A stretch of 64,000 nt of DNA. Source: Slackia sp. ZJ119 (GTDB lineage: Bacteria > Actinomycetota > Coriobacteriia > Coriobacteriales > Eggerthellaceae). Within the stretch, counting starts at the first letter, position 1. Each line of letters starts with the position of its first letter. A model generated the notes under the pieces. That model was not told the origin of the DNA. It saw only the letters and a list, made by a program, of their open reading frames with translations, and did no database searches. Positions 8,860 to 18,033 of the stretch are shown here, piece by piece. The stretch spans positions 62,001 to 126,000 of the forward strand of contig NZ_JAAKEN010000003.1 in NCBI RefSeq assembly GCF_011039175.1, written 5' to 3'. Both the position numbers and the translations under genes were made by a program.

Positions 8860-9555
8860 ATGGCACATTTGGCACATTATCGCGAGGCCCATCCGCTGCC
8901 GTTCGTTATCACGCACTGGATCAACCTCGTCTCGATGATCATCCTCATCGTCACCGGCTTCAGCATCCACTTCCCGTTCTGGCCAGGCTTCATGGGCGTT
9001 GCCCGCGGCTGCCACATCTTCTTCGGCTTCGTGTTGTTCATCAACTGCCTCGCACGCGTCCTCATGGCGTTCTTCGTGAAGTCTTCGCCCACGGGCGGCA
9101 CGCGCGAACAGGTGACCGACTTCAAGACTTGGCTGCCCCAGGCCGACAACCGCCATCAGGCGCTGGAATGGGTGAAGTACTACCTGTTCTTGAAGAAGGA
9201 CCATCCGCTCGGAGCCAAGCTGGGCGTTCCGCAAAAGATCAGCTACCTGCTCATCCCCATCCTGGTCGTCGTCATGTTCTGGACGGGCCTGTGCCTGTGG
9301 TCCACGACGGCCAACTTGGCGCCCTTCGCCGCCACTACGACGCTCGTCGGCGGCGCGATGTCCATGCGCATCATCCACTACTTCTTGATGTACGTGTTCA
9401 TCTGCTTCATGCTCATCCACATCTATCTGGCAAACGTCGAAGGCACGGCTCCCTCCGCGCTCATGTTCTTCCACAGGGAGCACGGCGGACTCACCTACGA
9501 TCCGCACAAGCACAACATCTCCGGCGAGGACGACCTCAGGCACGGCGTCAAGTAA
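8860..9555 (+). CDS. hyaC: Hydrogenase b-type cytochrome subunit
   Basis: A 231-residue membrane protein of the cytochrome b561/HyaC family that takes electrons from the small subunit to the quinone pool. Four to five hydrophobic helices are visible. Candidate haem-ligand histidines occur in HWINLVSMI (helix 1), CHIFFGFVLF (helix 2) and RIIHYFLMYVF/MLIHIYLAN (last helices). The start ATG follows the hydrogenase large-subunit stop by one base. The operon ends here: a strong intrinsic terminator begins 45 bases after the stop. Cysteines near the haem region (ARGCH, INCLA) are unremarkable. Confidence 0.9.
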   Translation: MAHLAHYREAHPLPFVITHWINLVSMIILIVTGFSIHFPFWPGFMGVARGCHIFFGFVLFINCLARVLMAFFVKSSPTGGTREQVTDFKTWLPQADNRHQALEWVKYYLFLKKDHPLGAKLGVPQKISYLLIPILVVVMFWTGLCLWSTTANLAPFAATTTLVGGAMSMRIIHYFLMYVFICFMLIHIYLANVEGTAPSALMFFHREHGGLTYDPHKHNISGEDDLRHGVK

Positions 9556-9600
9556 GCGGCGTGCGAACAGCGTACGGCGCTTAGCTCCGATTGATGGAAG

Positions 9601-9632
9601 GCCCCGGCTCGAACGCGAGTCGGGGCTTTTTT
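9601..9632 (+). terminator. Rho-independent terminator of the hydrogenase operon
   Basis: Stem GCCCCGGCTC paired with GAGTCGGGGC (one G-U pair), short loop, then six T. It lies 45 bases after the cytochrome b stop. Confidence 0.85.
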
Positions 9633-9892
9633 GCGGGGTGGGGCGGGGAGGCGAAGGCGCGTTGCGGGGCCTGCGCCTGCCTCGGCACGGGCACCAGAGG
9701 GGTTCGGCCTTCTTGCCGGCAAGGTCTCGCCCGCAGGCGGCTGCAAGGCGCAGGCGTGCGGCGTTTCTGCGCCCGGTCGGCCGTCGTGCGCCTCTTTCAC
9801 CATTTACGGAACCGTGCGCGATCGCGCAGGCGCACCTGGCGGGCGACCCGTTATACTGGTGCAACGAAACGACGAGGAAGGGGGCACGGCCG
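9633..9892. other. Intergenic stretch between hydrogenase operon and small membrane protein
   Basis: After the terminator comes about 220 bases of GC-rich sequence with no convincing gene or repeat. A -10-like TTATACT (TATACT at 9852-9857) lies 35 bases before the next start codon and is the likely promoter of the following pair of genes. Confidence 0.4.
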
Positions 9893-10321
9893 ATGGCGGA
9901 ATTGACCGACGAGCAGATCGCGCGGGAAGAGGAGTTTCTCAAGGGCCTGCCGCGCGTGAACCTGGGTGCGCTGTTCATGCCGCCGGTGTGGGGCGCGGCG
10001 CACGGATTCTGGGTGACGCTGCTGTTTTATCCGGCGTGGCTTTTGGCCGACAACTGCTTTTTCGCCGCATACTGCAACCCCTCGGTGCTTTCCATCGGCG
10101 TCGCCGTGTTCGTGTTCGTCAGCCTGCTTGTGGTCACCGTCGTCTTCGCGATCGTCAGCCAGCCGATCGCCGCGCACCGGGCCGAGAACGCAGGCGTTTC
10201 GCGCGAGCGCTACCTCAAGCGGCAGCGGACGTGGGCCGTGGCGTGCATTGTCGCCGGCCTCGTCATGATCGCGGCCGCCACCTATTACAACCTGGCCTTC
10301 CGGCCGCCGTTCGAGGCGTAG
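9893..10321 (+). CDS. Small membrane protein of unknown function
   Basis: A 142-residue protein with an N-terminal cytoplasmic segment (about 25 acidic residues, MAELTDEQIAREEEF), then NLGALFMPPVWGAAHGFWV leading into a first membrane helix, a second around residues 65-95 and a third near the C-terminus. The 'PPVWG-AHG-W' entry motif occurs in many small multi-helix membrane proteins of unknown role. The start ATG has GAGGAAGGGGG upstream; a TATACT box lies at 9852. It is 9 bases before the hydrogenase maturation protease gene, so the two are probably co-transcribed. That suggests, without proving, a link to hydrogenase assembly. Confidence 0.6.
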   Translation: MAELTDEQIAREEEFLKGLPRVNLGALFMPPVWGAAHGFWVTLLFYPAWLLADNCFFAAYCNPSVLSIGVAVFVFVSLLVVTVVFAIVSQPIAAHRAENAGVSRERYLKRQRTWAVACIVAGLVMIAAATYYNLAFRPPFEA

Positions 10322-10330
10322 GGGGCCGCC

Positions 10331-10846
10331 ATGGACGAGCAAGCGCTGCGGCGCATCGCCGTTTTCTGCGTCGGCAACAAGCTCATGCTCGACGACGGGC
10401 TGGGACCGGCGGTGTACGAAGAGCTTGAACGCGCCTGGACGATGCCCGACAACGTCGACGTGTTCGACGTGGGCTGCCTGACGATGGACCTCATCAACGC
10501 CGTCGACGACTACGACGTCATTCTGACCGTGGATGCGGTCGACGGCACGGGCGACGAGCCTGGCACGGTCTACCGTTTCGAGCCCGACGCGATGGCCCGC
10601 CACAGCGGCGCTACGGCGTCGCTGCACGATTTGAAGCTGGTCGACCTGTTCGACGCGGCCACGCTGCTGGGTTACGAATGCGAGGGCCTCTGCCTCGGGA
10701 TGCAGGTCGAGAACGCCTCGCCGTCAGAACTGGTGGTGGGCCTCACGCCGAAGGTGGCGCAGCGGCTGCCCTTCCTGGTCGACGTGCTCGTCGGCGAGTT
10801 GGCGCGGCTTGGCAGCGCCCCGGTGCGCAAGGACGGGAAAGCGTAG
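10331..10846 (+). CDS. hyaD: Hydrogenase maturation protease (HyaD/HycI type)
   Basis: A 171-residue endopeptidase expected to clip the C-terminal tail of the large subunit after Ni insertion. The family hallmark GN-x(3)-DDGLG is present (FCVGNKLMLDDGLGPAVYEEL). A second nickel-ligand region follows (FDVGCLTMDLINAVDDYDVILTVDA, with the conserved Asp), and a histidine lies near residue 100 (SLHDLKLVDLF). The length fits the family. It is separated from the structural genes by a terminator and one membrane-protein gene. No hypABCDEF genes are in this window, so the rest of the maturation set must be elsewhere. Confidence 0.9.
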   Translation: MDEQALRRIAVFCVGNKLMLDDGLGPAVYEELERAWTMPDNVDVFDVGCLTMDLINAVDDYDVILTVDAVDGTGDEPGTVYRFEPDAMARHSGATASLHDLKLVDLFDAATLLGYECEGLCLGMQVENASPSELVVGLTPKVAQRLPFLVDVLVGELARLGSAPVRKDGKA

Positions 10847-10909
10847 GAGGCCGTCTTTGCGGTTGCGGCGGGGACCCCGCGCAAGGCAGCGGCATTTCGC
10901 GGGCGCACC

Positions 10910-11569
10910 TTATGCCGTGCCGTGGCTGGGACAGAGGTCGCCTATGATGCAGTCGGCGCAGCGGGGGTTGCGGGCGCGGCAGAACTCGCGGCCGAAGTGG
11001 ACCCACTGGTGGTTGATGTAGAGCCAGTCGCTTTGGGGATAGACCTTCATCAGCGCCGCTTCGGTCTTCGCCGGCGTGTCGGCCGACGGGCCGGCCAGCT
11101 TCAGGCGGTGGGCGATGCGGAAGACGTGCGTGTCCACGGCGATGCCCTGCGGATCGCGGAAGGCCTCGCACATGACGCAGTTGGCGGTTTTGCGCCCCAC
11201 GCCCGGCAGCGTTTGCAGCGCGTCGACGTCGGCGGGAACGACGCCGCCGAATTCCGAGCACACGGTTTGCGCGAGCGCGACGAGGTTTTTCGCCTTCGAG
11301 CGAAAAAAGCCCAGCGTGCGGATGATCTCTTCCACGTCTTCGACGCGTGCGCCGGCAAGGGCCGCCGGCGTGGGGTAGGCGTCGAACAAAACCGGCGTCA
11401 CCTTGTTGACCGCCGCGTCGGTGCATTGCGCGGACAGCACGACGGCGCACGTCAGCGTGAAGGGGTCGCGGTAGTCCAGCGAGCAGGCGCCCTCGCCGTA
11501 GTATGCGAACATGGTGCGCTCGATTTCTGCGGCGCGGGCCAGCTTGTCGGCTTTCAGTTCTCGGGGCAT
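10910..11569 (-). CDS. nth: Endonuclease III
   Basis: A 219-residue bifunctional DNA glycosylase/AP lyase that removes oxidised pyrimidines. The helix-hairpin-helix carries the catalytic lysine (LPGVGRKTANCV), the catalytic aspartate is in IAVDTHVFR, and the C-terminal [4Fe-4S] loop is intact with the spacing C-x6-C-x2-C-x5-C (CRARNPRCADCIIGDLC). This contrasts with the cluster-free MutY relative at 3225. The start ATG (complement of 11567-11569) follows a perfect AAGGAGG. It lies 88 bases downstream of the UvrA-like gene on the same strand. The upstream in-frame extension belongs to the UvrA coding region in another frame and is ignored. Confidence 0.95.
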   Translation of the reverse strand: MPRELKADKLARAAEIERTMFAYYGEGACSLDYRDPFTLTCAVVLSAQCTDAAVNKVTPVLFDAYPTPAALAGARVEDVEEIIRTLGFFRSKAKNLVALAQTVCSEFGGVVPADVDALQTLPGVGRKTANCVMCEAFRDPQGIAVDTHVFRIAHRLKLAGPSADTPAKTEAALMKVYPQSDWLYINHQWVHFGREFCRARNPRCADCIIGDLCPSHGTA

Positions 11570-11657
11570 GAGGCCTCCTTCGGGTTGACGCGGTCGATGG
11601 GGGCGGCGATCGGCGAGAAAGCCTGCATCGGCCGCCCCGGTCCTTGCGCCGGGTCGG

Positions 11658-14225
11658 TCAGTTCTTTGCGCCTTGCAGGTATCGCCCGGTGACGCTTTCC
11701 GGACATGCCGCCACCTGCGCGGGCGTTCCGGCGGCGACGATGCGTCCTCCCGCCTGCCCGCCGCCCGGACCCAGGTCGATGACGTAATCGGCGTTCTCGA
11801 TGAAGTCCAGGTCGTGCTCGATGACCACGACCGTCGCGCCCTTGTCGATGAGCCGCTGGAACACGCGCACGAGCGTCTGCACGTCGAGCGGATGCAGCCC
11901 GATGGTGGGCTCGTCGAACACGAACACGGCGCCGGCCTGCTTGCGTCCCAGCTCGGCGGCAAGCTTGAGGCGCTGCGCCTCGCCGCCGGACAGCGTCGGA
12001 GTGGCTTCTCCGAGCGTCAGGTAGCCCAGGCCCAGGTCGACGAGGGTCTGCAGCTTGCGGGCGACGCGTTTCTCGCCGGTGAGCATCTCGGCCGCCTCGG
12101 CCGCCGTAAGGGCCATGAGCTGCGGCAGCGACACCTCGTCTCCCGACGGCGTGCGCATGCGGAAACCGTCGGCGTCGGGCGCGAAGCGCAGGCCGCAGCA
12201 AGCGGAGCAGGGGATGGTGACGTCGGGAAGAAACTGCACGTCAAGCGATATTTCGCCCGTGCCGTCGCATTCGGGGCAGCGCAAAGACCCGGTGTTGTAC
12301 GAGAAGTCCTTCACAGAAAGCCCGCGCTCGCGGGCTTCTGGCGCGGCGGCGAACAGGCGGCGCAGGTCGTCCATGACGCCGGTGTAGGTGGCCACGGTGG
12401 AGCGCACGTTTGCGCCGATGGGGGTGGCGTCGACCAGGTGCACGCGCGTCACGTCCGGCGCACCGATCGTGCGCACGTGGTCGGGCAGCGGCCTGCCTTC
12501 GATCGATGCGGCCAGCGCCGGCACGAGGCCTTCCAGCACGAACGTGGTCTTGCCCGAGCCGGACACGCCGGTCACCACGCTCAGGCGGCCGAGCGGCACG
12601 TCGGCGGCAAGGGAGCGCACCGTATGCAGCGGGCCTGTTTCCAGATGGATGGCGCCGAGCGCGAACAGGTCGTCGCGGACGGCCTCGCGCAAAGGGGTCG
12701 GCCCGTCTGTGTGCAGAAACGGCGCGATGAGCGAGGCCGGGCTCGCAGCAACCTGGCCAGGGGTGCCCTGGGCGATGACGCGCCCGCCGCCCGCGCCAGC
12801 GGCGGGCCCCATTTCCACGAGCCAGTCGCACGCCCGCATGATGCGCGGGTCGTGGTCGACCAGCACGACCGAGTTGCCGTGGCCGACCAGGTCGCGCACC
12901 ACGTCGAGCAGCCCTTCGATGTTGGACGGATGCAACCCGATGGACGGCTCGTCCAGCACGTAGAGCACGCCGGTGGTCCGATTTCGGACTGCGCGGGCCA
13001 GCTGCACGCGCTGGCGCTCGCCGGTGGAAAGCGTCGCCCCCGCGCGGTCGAGCGACAGATACCCCAACCCCAAATCGACGAGGCGCTGCGCGGTGGCCAG
13101 GTACTGCTCGATGATGGAGTGCGCCATGGGGCGCACGTCGTCCGGAAGGCTTTTCTCGACGCCTGCGATCCATACGAGCGTTTCCTCCAGCGTCATCGCG
13201 CACACGTCGGGCAGCGCACGTCCCGCCACGAGCGACGAGCGTGCCGCCGCCGAAAGGCGCGTGCCGCCGCAGTCGGGGCAGGGCCGCTCGACCAAAAACT
13301 TCGCGACGCGGGCCAGGCCTTTCTCGTCCTTCGCCTTCGCCAGCGCGTTTTTCACCGAATTCACGGCGCTGTAATAGGTGAAGTCCAGCTCGGTCGGGGT
13401 GCCGCCGTGCTTGGGCTTGAACAGGATGTGGCGCTTCTCCATCGGCCCGTGCAGCACCAGGTCCTGCTCGGCCGGCGTCAGGTCCTGGTAGGGCACGTCG
13501 GTGCGCACGCCCATCTCTCGCGCCACGTCCACCATGAGCGACCACATGAGCTGGTTCCACGGCGCCACGGCCCCTTCTTCGAGGGTCTTCGCCGGGTCGG
13601 GCACGAGCGCGGATTCGTTCACCTCGCGCACGGCTCCGGTGCCGCCGCACGCCTCGCACGCCCCGCCGCTGTTGAACGCCAGGTCTTCGGCGGACGGCCC
13701 CATGAACGTCGCGCCGCACGTCGGGCAGACGAGCGGCTTGTCGGCGGCCACGTTGGTGGACGGCGGCACGCGGTGTCCGTTGGGACAGGCGTGCTCGCCC
13801 GTGCGCGAGAACAGCAGCCGCAGCGAGTTCAGAAGCTCGGTCATCGTGCCGAACGTGCTGCGGATGCCCGGCACGCTCGGGCGCTGGTGGAGCGCGAGCG
13901 CGGCCGGCACGTATTCCACCGAGTCGACGTCGGCGGCGGCCGAAAACGACATGCGGCGCCGCGTGTAGGTGGACAGCGCTTCCAGGTAGCGGCGCGATCC
14001 TTCCGCATACAGGATGCCGAGCGCCAGCGACGACTTGCCCGATCCCGACACGCCGGCGACGCCGACGAGACGGTGCAACGGGATGTCGATGTCGACGTTT
14101 TTCAGGTTGTGCACCCGCGCCCCGCGAATCTCCATCGCGGCGGGGATGTGTGAGCCCGCGCCGTCGGGCAGGCCGGGTCGCGGGCGGGCGTCGTGTTCGC
14201 GAAAGGCGGGAATCGTGTCGGTCAT
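11658..14225 (-). CDS. UvrA-like ABC ATPase without UvrB-binding domain (UvrA2 type)
   Basis: An 855-residue UvrA homologue. Both ABC modules are complete: Walker A GVSGSGKSS near residue 58 and GVSGSGKTT near 560; signatures STGERQRV and LSGGEAQRL; Walker B LYVLDEPSIGLHP and VFVFDEPTIGLHP. Zinc-finger cysteines are present (CPNGH, CPTCG, CEACGGTG, CPDCGGT, CPECDGTG, CSACCG). Compared with canonical UvrA (about 940 residues), the stretch after LLFSRTGEHACP passes straight to CPTCGATF, so the UvrB-binding domain and part of the insertion domain are missing. It is therefore a UvrA2-type protein; such paralogues are linked to DNA-damage or DNA-intercalating-drug tolerance rather than to UvrB loading. 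It is divergent from mfd. Confidence 0.85.
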   Translation of the reverse strand: MTDTIPAFREHDARPRPGLPDGAGSHIPAAMEIRGARVHNLKNVDIDIPLHRLVGVAGVSGSGKSSLALGILYAEGSRRYLEALSTYTRRRMSFSAAADVDSVEYVPAALALHQRPSVPGIRSTFGTMTELLNSLRLLFSRTGEHACPNGHRVPPSTNVAADKPLVCPTCGATFMGPSAEDLAFNSGGACEACGGTGAVREVNESALVPDPAKTLEEGAVAPWNQLMWSLMVDVAREMGVRTDVPYQDLTPAEQDLVLHGPMEKRHILFKPKHGGTPTELDFTYYSAVNSVKNALAKAKDEKGLARVAKFLVERPCPDCGGTRLSAAARSSLVAGRALPDVCAMTLEETLVWIAGVEKSLPDDVRPMAHSIIEQYLATAQRLVDLGLGYLSLDRAGATLSTGERQRVQLARAVRNRTTGVLYVLDEPSIGLHPSNIEGLLDVVRDLVGHGNSVVLVDHDPRIMRACDWLVEMGPAAGAGGGRVIAQGTPGQVAASPASLIAPFLHTDGPTPLREAVRDDLFALGAIHLETGPLHTVRSLAADVPLGRLSVVTGVSGSGKTTFVLEGLVPALAASIEGRPLPDHVRTIGAPDVTRVHLVDATPIGANVRSTVATYTGVMDDLRRLFAAAPEARERGLSVKDFSYNTGSLRCPECDGTGEISLDVQFLPDVTIPCSACCGLRFAPDADGFRMRTPSGDEVSLPQLMALTAAEAAEMLTGEKRVARKLQTLVDLGLGYLTLGEATPTLSGGEAQRLKLAAELGRKQAGAVFVFDEPTIGLHPLDVQTLVRVFQRLIDKGATVVVIEHDLDFIENADYVIDLGPGGGQAGGRIVAAGTPAQVAACPESVTGRYLQGAKN

Positions 14226-14417
14226 GCGGTCTTCCTCGGTGCAGGTCGTTTTTCGTTCGTGACGATTCTAGCGCATGAAGCCTGGCGCGTGGCGGTCGAT
14301 GGCTCGCCGCGGCCAAACGCCTCCGGTCGGGCTGCGTCCGCTTTTGGGCCGCGTCCGCATACCTTGCGCTGCGTTACGGCGCGTCGGCAGTCGGCGGGCC
14401 GTTCGCGCGTCATCGGG

Positions 14418-14423
14418 TATACT
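14418..14423 (+). promoter_or_regulatory. Possible -10 box of mfd
   Basis: TATACT preceded by GGG lies 41 bases before the mfd start, in the 239-base gap between the divergent UvrA-like gene and mfd. No convincing -35 element is visible. Confidence 0.35.
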
Positions 14424-14464
14424 TTTCTGCCGTTGTTTCCGATGAAAGGTTTCGTGGTCGAGCC

Positions 14465-17400
14465 ATGCTCATAGATTCGCTTACGTTCGTGTTGGAAAAG
14501 TCGGAATGCCTCGAGGCGTTCTGGGGCAAGCTTGACGAAGGCGCAGACGCCACGCTCGGCGTTGCTTCCTCGGCCCGGCCGTTTCTGGCCGCCGCGCGTT
14601 TTGCGCACAAGCCCCAGCCGACGCTCGTGGTCGTCGCCGGCGAAGACACCGCCGTCGCGTTCGCCCGCAGCATGGCGGCTTATCTGGGCGATGCGGCGGT
14701 GCTGCGCTTTCCCGAGCGCACCGACTACCCCTTTTCGCCTAAGGCGGCGCCTGCGGCTTTGGCCGCCCAGCGCATGGAGGCGGCCTATGCGCTCTCAAGC
14801 GGGCGGGCTGCGGTCGTCGTGGCGAGCGCCCGGTCGCTTGTGCGCATGCTTCCGCCGGCCGGCGCCCATGCGGAAGCGCCCATATCGCTTGTCTGCGGAC
14901 GCGAGCTGGCCGACATGAAGCAGCCCTTCGCCGGCGCGTTGGAAGACCTGGACGCCCTTGTCCGCCGCCTGGAAGAGCGCGGCTACCAAAACACCAGCGA
15001 GCTGGACGGTCCTGGCACCTTCGCGGTGCGCGGCGGCGTCGTGGACGTCTATCCCGGCAATTTGGCCTATCCCGTGCGCCTGGACTTCTTCGGCGACGAG
15101 CTTGACGAGATCCGCCGCATCGTGCCCTCGACCGGCCAGACCATCCAAACCGTCGACTGCGTGGAAATCTACCCGGCGCTCGAGTTCGACGCGTCGGCGA
15201 AAAGCCTCGCCCGCGCCCGCAAAAAGCTTCTGCGGCCGTCCCAGACGAACAAGGCGCTGCGTGAGGCGTTCGAAAAGCTTGAAGGCGGTCTGCGCTTCGA
15301 CGGCTCGGACGTGCTTTTGCCCTACCTCTACGACAAGACGGCCACGCTCGGCGACTATCTGGCGCCCGGCGCGCTGGCGGCGCTCGTGGAGCCGCGCTCG
15401 CTCATCGACGACATGACGCACGCCTACGACGACATCGCCGCCCGCGCGAAGGGGACCGGCATCGCCGTGGGCGGCCTGTTCGCGCCTGCCGCCCAGGTCA
15501 ATCTGGGGGCCGGCCAGCGGGCCACCTACCTGTCCATCATGCAGGCCGGCGCCGGCCTCGACGACGAGCTGCCGGTCAAGCGCGTGGAAGTGGCCGGGCA
15601 TCCCGACAAGCTGTTCGGGCGGCTGCGCACGCTGGTGGACGGCCGCTACACCGTCGTGTTCAGCGCCCCGCACTTCCGCGCCCGCCAGGAAATGAAGCTC
15701 GCGTTCGTGGACCACGGCCTGCCCATCCAAGAAGTGCTCGACGGCGAGCCGCCCGAGGACGATACCCCCGGCGCCGAGAAGCGGCGGCTGCGCAAGGGCG
15801 TCGTGAACGTCGTGGACGTGGACGTGCCGCTCGGGATGATCGTCCCGAAGGCGAAGCTCGCGCTCGTGAGCCTGTCCGACACGCAAGGCGCTTCCAGCAT
15901 GCGGCCCGCCAGGCGCGTCGACATCACCGAGATCACGTTTCCTTACAAGCCGGGCGACTACGTGGTGCATGCGGCGCACGGCGTGGCGCTGTTCAAAGAC
16001 CTCGTGCGCCAAGAGGTCGACGGCACCGAGCGCGACTACCTCTACCTGGAATACGCCGAGGGCGACAAGCTGTTCGTGCCGGTGGAGCAGCTCGACCGCG
16101 TGACGCGCTACGTCGGCCCGGAAGGGGCCTCGCCGCGGCTCACGCGCCTGAACACCGCCGATTGGTCCCGCGCGATGAAGAAGGCCCGCGCCGCCACGAA
16201 GAAGCTCGCGTTCGACCTGGTGGACGTGTACGCCCGCCGCGCCACGGCGAAAGGCTACGACTTCGGCGGCGACACGCTTGCCCAGCGCGAGATGGAGGCC
16301 GCCTTCCCCTACCAGGAGACGCCCGACCAGCTGGCCGCCATCGCCGACGTGAAGGCCGACATGCACTCGACCAAGCCGATGGACCGCCTCGTCTGCGGCG
16401 ACGTAGGCTTCGGCAAGACGGAGGTCGCCCTTCGCGCGGCGTTCAAGGCCGTGCAGGACAAAAAGCAGGTCATGGTGCTGTGCCCGACCACCATTCTCGC
16501 GCAGCAGCACTTCACGAACTTCAAAGACCGCTTCGATCCGTTCGGCGTGCGCGTCGAGGTGCTCTCGCGCTTTCGCACCTCCCAGCAGCAGGCCGCCGCG
16601 CTCAAAGGCTTTGCGGAGGGGGACGTGGACGTGCTCGTGGGCACGCACCGCCTGCTGTCGCGCGACGTGAACCCGCACGATTTGGGGCTGGTCGTCATCG
16701 ACGAGGAACAGCGCTTCGGCGTGGGCCACAAAGAACAGTTGAAAAACCTGCGCGAATCCATCGACGTGCTGACGCTGTCGGCCACGCCCATCCCGCGCAC
16801 GATGCAGATGTCGCTTTCCGGCGTGCGCGACATGAGCCTCATCATGACGCCGCCCGACGACCGCCGCCCCGTCGAGGTGCACGTGGGCGAGTGGGACCCC
16901 GACCTGGTGAGCGCCGCCATCCGTCGCGAGCTGGCGCGGGGCGGGCAGGTGTACTACGTGTCGAACCGCGTGCGGTCCATCGAAGAAGCCGCGCGGCGCG
17001 TGCAACAGGCCGCCGAAGAGGCGCGCGTCGGCATCGCGCACGGGCAGATGTCCAAAGACGAGCTGGAGCGCGTCATGGAGGAGTTCGTCGCCGGCGAGCT
17101 GGACGTGCTCGTGGCCACCACCATCATCGAAAGCGGCATCGACAACCCGCACACCAACACGCTCATCATCGAGGACTCGCAGCGGCTGGGCCTGGCGCAG
17201 ATGTACCAGCTCAAAGGCCGCGTCGGCCGTTCGTCGGCGCAGGCCTACGCCTTCTTCATGTTCCCCGACAACGTGCCGCTCACCGACGAGGCCCGCGAGC
17301 GGCTGCTGGCGCTCAAGGACAACCAGGACCTCGGCAGCGGCATGCGCGTGGCCATGCGCGATCTGGAGATCCGCGGGGCGGGCAGCCTGCTGGGGGCCGA

Positions 17401-17998
17401 GCAGTCCGGCAACATGTCCGCGGTCGGCTTCGACCTGTTCGCGCAAATGCTCGCCCAGGCCGTCAACGCCACGCGCGAAGGCGACCTGAAGGCGGCCGAC
17501 GAGCTTCCGCCGGCGCTTTCCGACATCACGGTGAACGTCCCCGGCCACACGTATCTGCCCGAAGAGTACGTGCCCGACACCGACGAGCGCGTGCTGTGGT
17601 ACCGCAAGATCGCGTCGGCCTCGACGCCGCAGGCGGTCGAGGACATCTATGGCGACCTGCTGTCGAAGCGCCCCGACATGCCCGCCGCCGCGCAGAACCT
17701 CTTCGAGAAGTCGCGCATCAAAGCGTTCGCATCCGAACATCACGTCAAGGTGGTCTCGGTCGTGGCGGGCCGGCTCGTGGTGGAGCCCATCGACGTCCCC
17801 CGGGCGAAGATGACCGCCATCCGCCGCGCAGGCGGGCGCTACTTGACCGACAAGCGCAAGCTGCAGCTGCCGCTTCGCTACTTCAAGCTGGAAGAGGGCG
17901 ATGCGCTGCTGGGCCCCGTGCGCCGTTTCCTACTCGACATGTTCGGGGAAGCGGAAGGGGAAGGCTATGAAGAAAGCGGAGCCGCGGCAAGGGCGTGA
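14465..17998 (+). CDS. mfd: Transcription-repair coupling factor Mfd
   Basis: A 1177-residue DNA translocase that removes stalled RNA polymerase and recruits UvrA. The layout is canonical: a UvrB-homology region in the first 350 residues, the RNA-polymerase interaction domain near 480-560 (PYKPGDYVVHAAHGVALF), and the RecG-like motor. Motor motifs: Walker A CGDVGFGKTEVAL near 645, DEEQRFGVGHKE near 745, TLSATPIPRTM, ATTIIESGIDNPHTNTL, and the QLKGRVGRS motif VI. The C-terminal autoinhibitory domain follows (VLWYRKIASA onwards). The SD sequence is weak (CGTGGTCGAGCC before the ATG). It pairs with canonical UvrA, which is not in this window, not with the UvrA2-like neighbour. Confidence 0.97.
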   Translation: MLIDSLTFVLEKSECLEAFWGKLDEGADATLGVASSARPFLAAARFAHKPQPTLVVVAGEDTAVAFARSMAAYLGDAAVLRFPERTDYPFSPKAAPAALAAQRMEAAYALSSGRAAVVVASARSLVRMLPPAGAHAEAPISLVCGRELADMKQPFAGALEDLDALVRRLEERGYQNTSELDGPGTFAVRGGVVDVYPGNLAYPVRLDFFGDELDEIRRIVPSTGQTIQTVDCVEIYPALEFDASAKSLARARKKLLRPSQTNKALREAFEKLEGGLRFDGSDVLLPYLYDKTATLGDYLAPGALAALVEPRSLIDDMTHAYDDIAARAKGTGIAVGGLFAPAAQVNLGAGQRATYLSIMQAGAGLDDELPVKRVEVAGHPDKLFGRLRTLVDGRYTVVFSAPHFRARQEMKLAFVDHGLPIQEVLDGEPPEDDTPGAEKRRLRKGVVNVVDVDVPLGMIVPKAKLALVSLSDTQGASSMRPARRVDITEITFPYKPGDYVVHAAHGVALFKDLVRQEVDGTERDYLYLEYAEGDKLFVPVEQLDRVTRYVGPEGASPRLTRLNTADWSRAMKKARAATKKLAFDLVDVYARRATAKGYDFGGDTLAQREMEAAFPYQETPDQLAAIADVKADMHSTKPMDRLVCGDVGFGKTEVALRAAFKAVQDKKQVMVLCPTTILAQQHFTNFKDRFDPFGVRVEVLSRFRTSQQQAAALKGFAEGDVDVLVGTHRLLSRDVNPHDLGLVVIDEEQRFGVGHKEQLKNLRESIDVLTLSATPIPRTMQMSLSGVRDMSLIMTPPDDRRPVEVHVGEWDPDLVSAAIRRELARGGQVYYVSNRVRSIEEAARRVQQAAEEARVGIAHGQMSKDELERVMEEFVAGELDVLVATTIIESGIDNPHTNTLIIEDSQRLGLAQMYQLKGRVGRSSAQAYAFFMFPDNVPLTDEARERLLALKDNQDLGSGMRVAMRDLEIRGAGSLLGAEQSGNMSAVGFDLFAQMLAQAVNATREGDLKAADELPPALSDITVNVPGHTYLPEEYVPDTDERVLWYRKIASASTPQAVEDIYGDLLSKRPDMPAAAQNLFEKSRIKAFASEHHVKVVSVVAGRLVVEPIDVPRAKMTAIRRAGGRYLTDKRKLQLPLRYFKLEEGDALLGPVRRFLLDMFGEAEGEGYEESGAAARA

Positions 17999-18033
17999 CG
18001 TGCGACGTTGGGGCATCCAGGCAGGCCGTTGCG

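Noticed and set aside
5898-8861. Very long open frame on the minus strand opposite the hydrogenase genes (also 14795-17743 and 48591-51911)
   Set aside because: High-GC antisense frames commonly stay open. These mirror well-supported genes, have no ribosome sites, and are rich in His/Arg/Val as expected of such shadows.
10847-10909. Terminator between hyaD-like gene and nth
   Set aside because: Only a short GCGGGG/CCCCGC stem with no T-tract; not distinguishable from GC-rich background.
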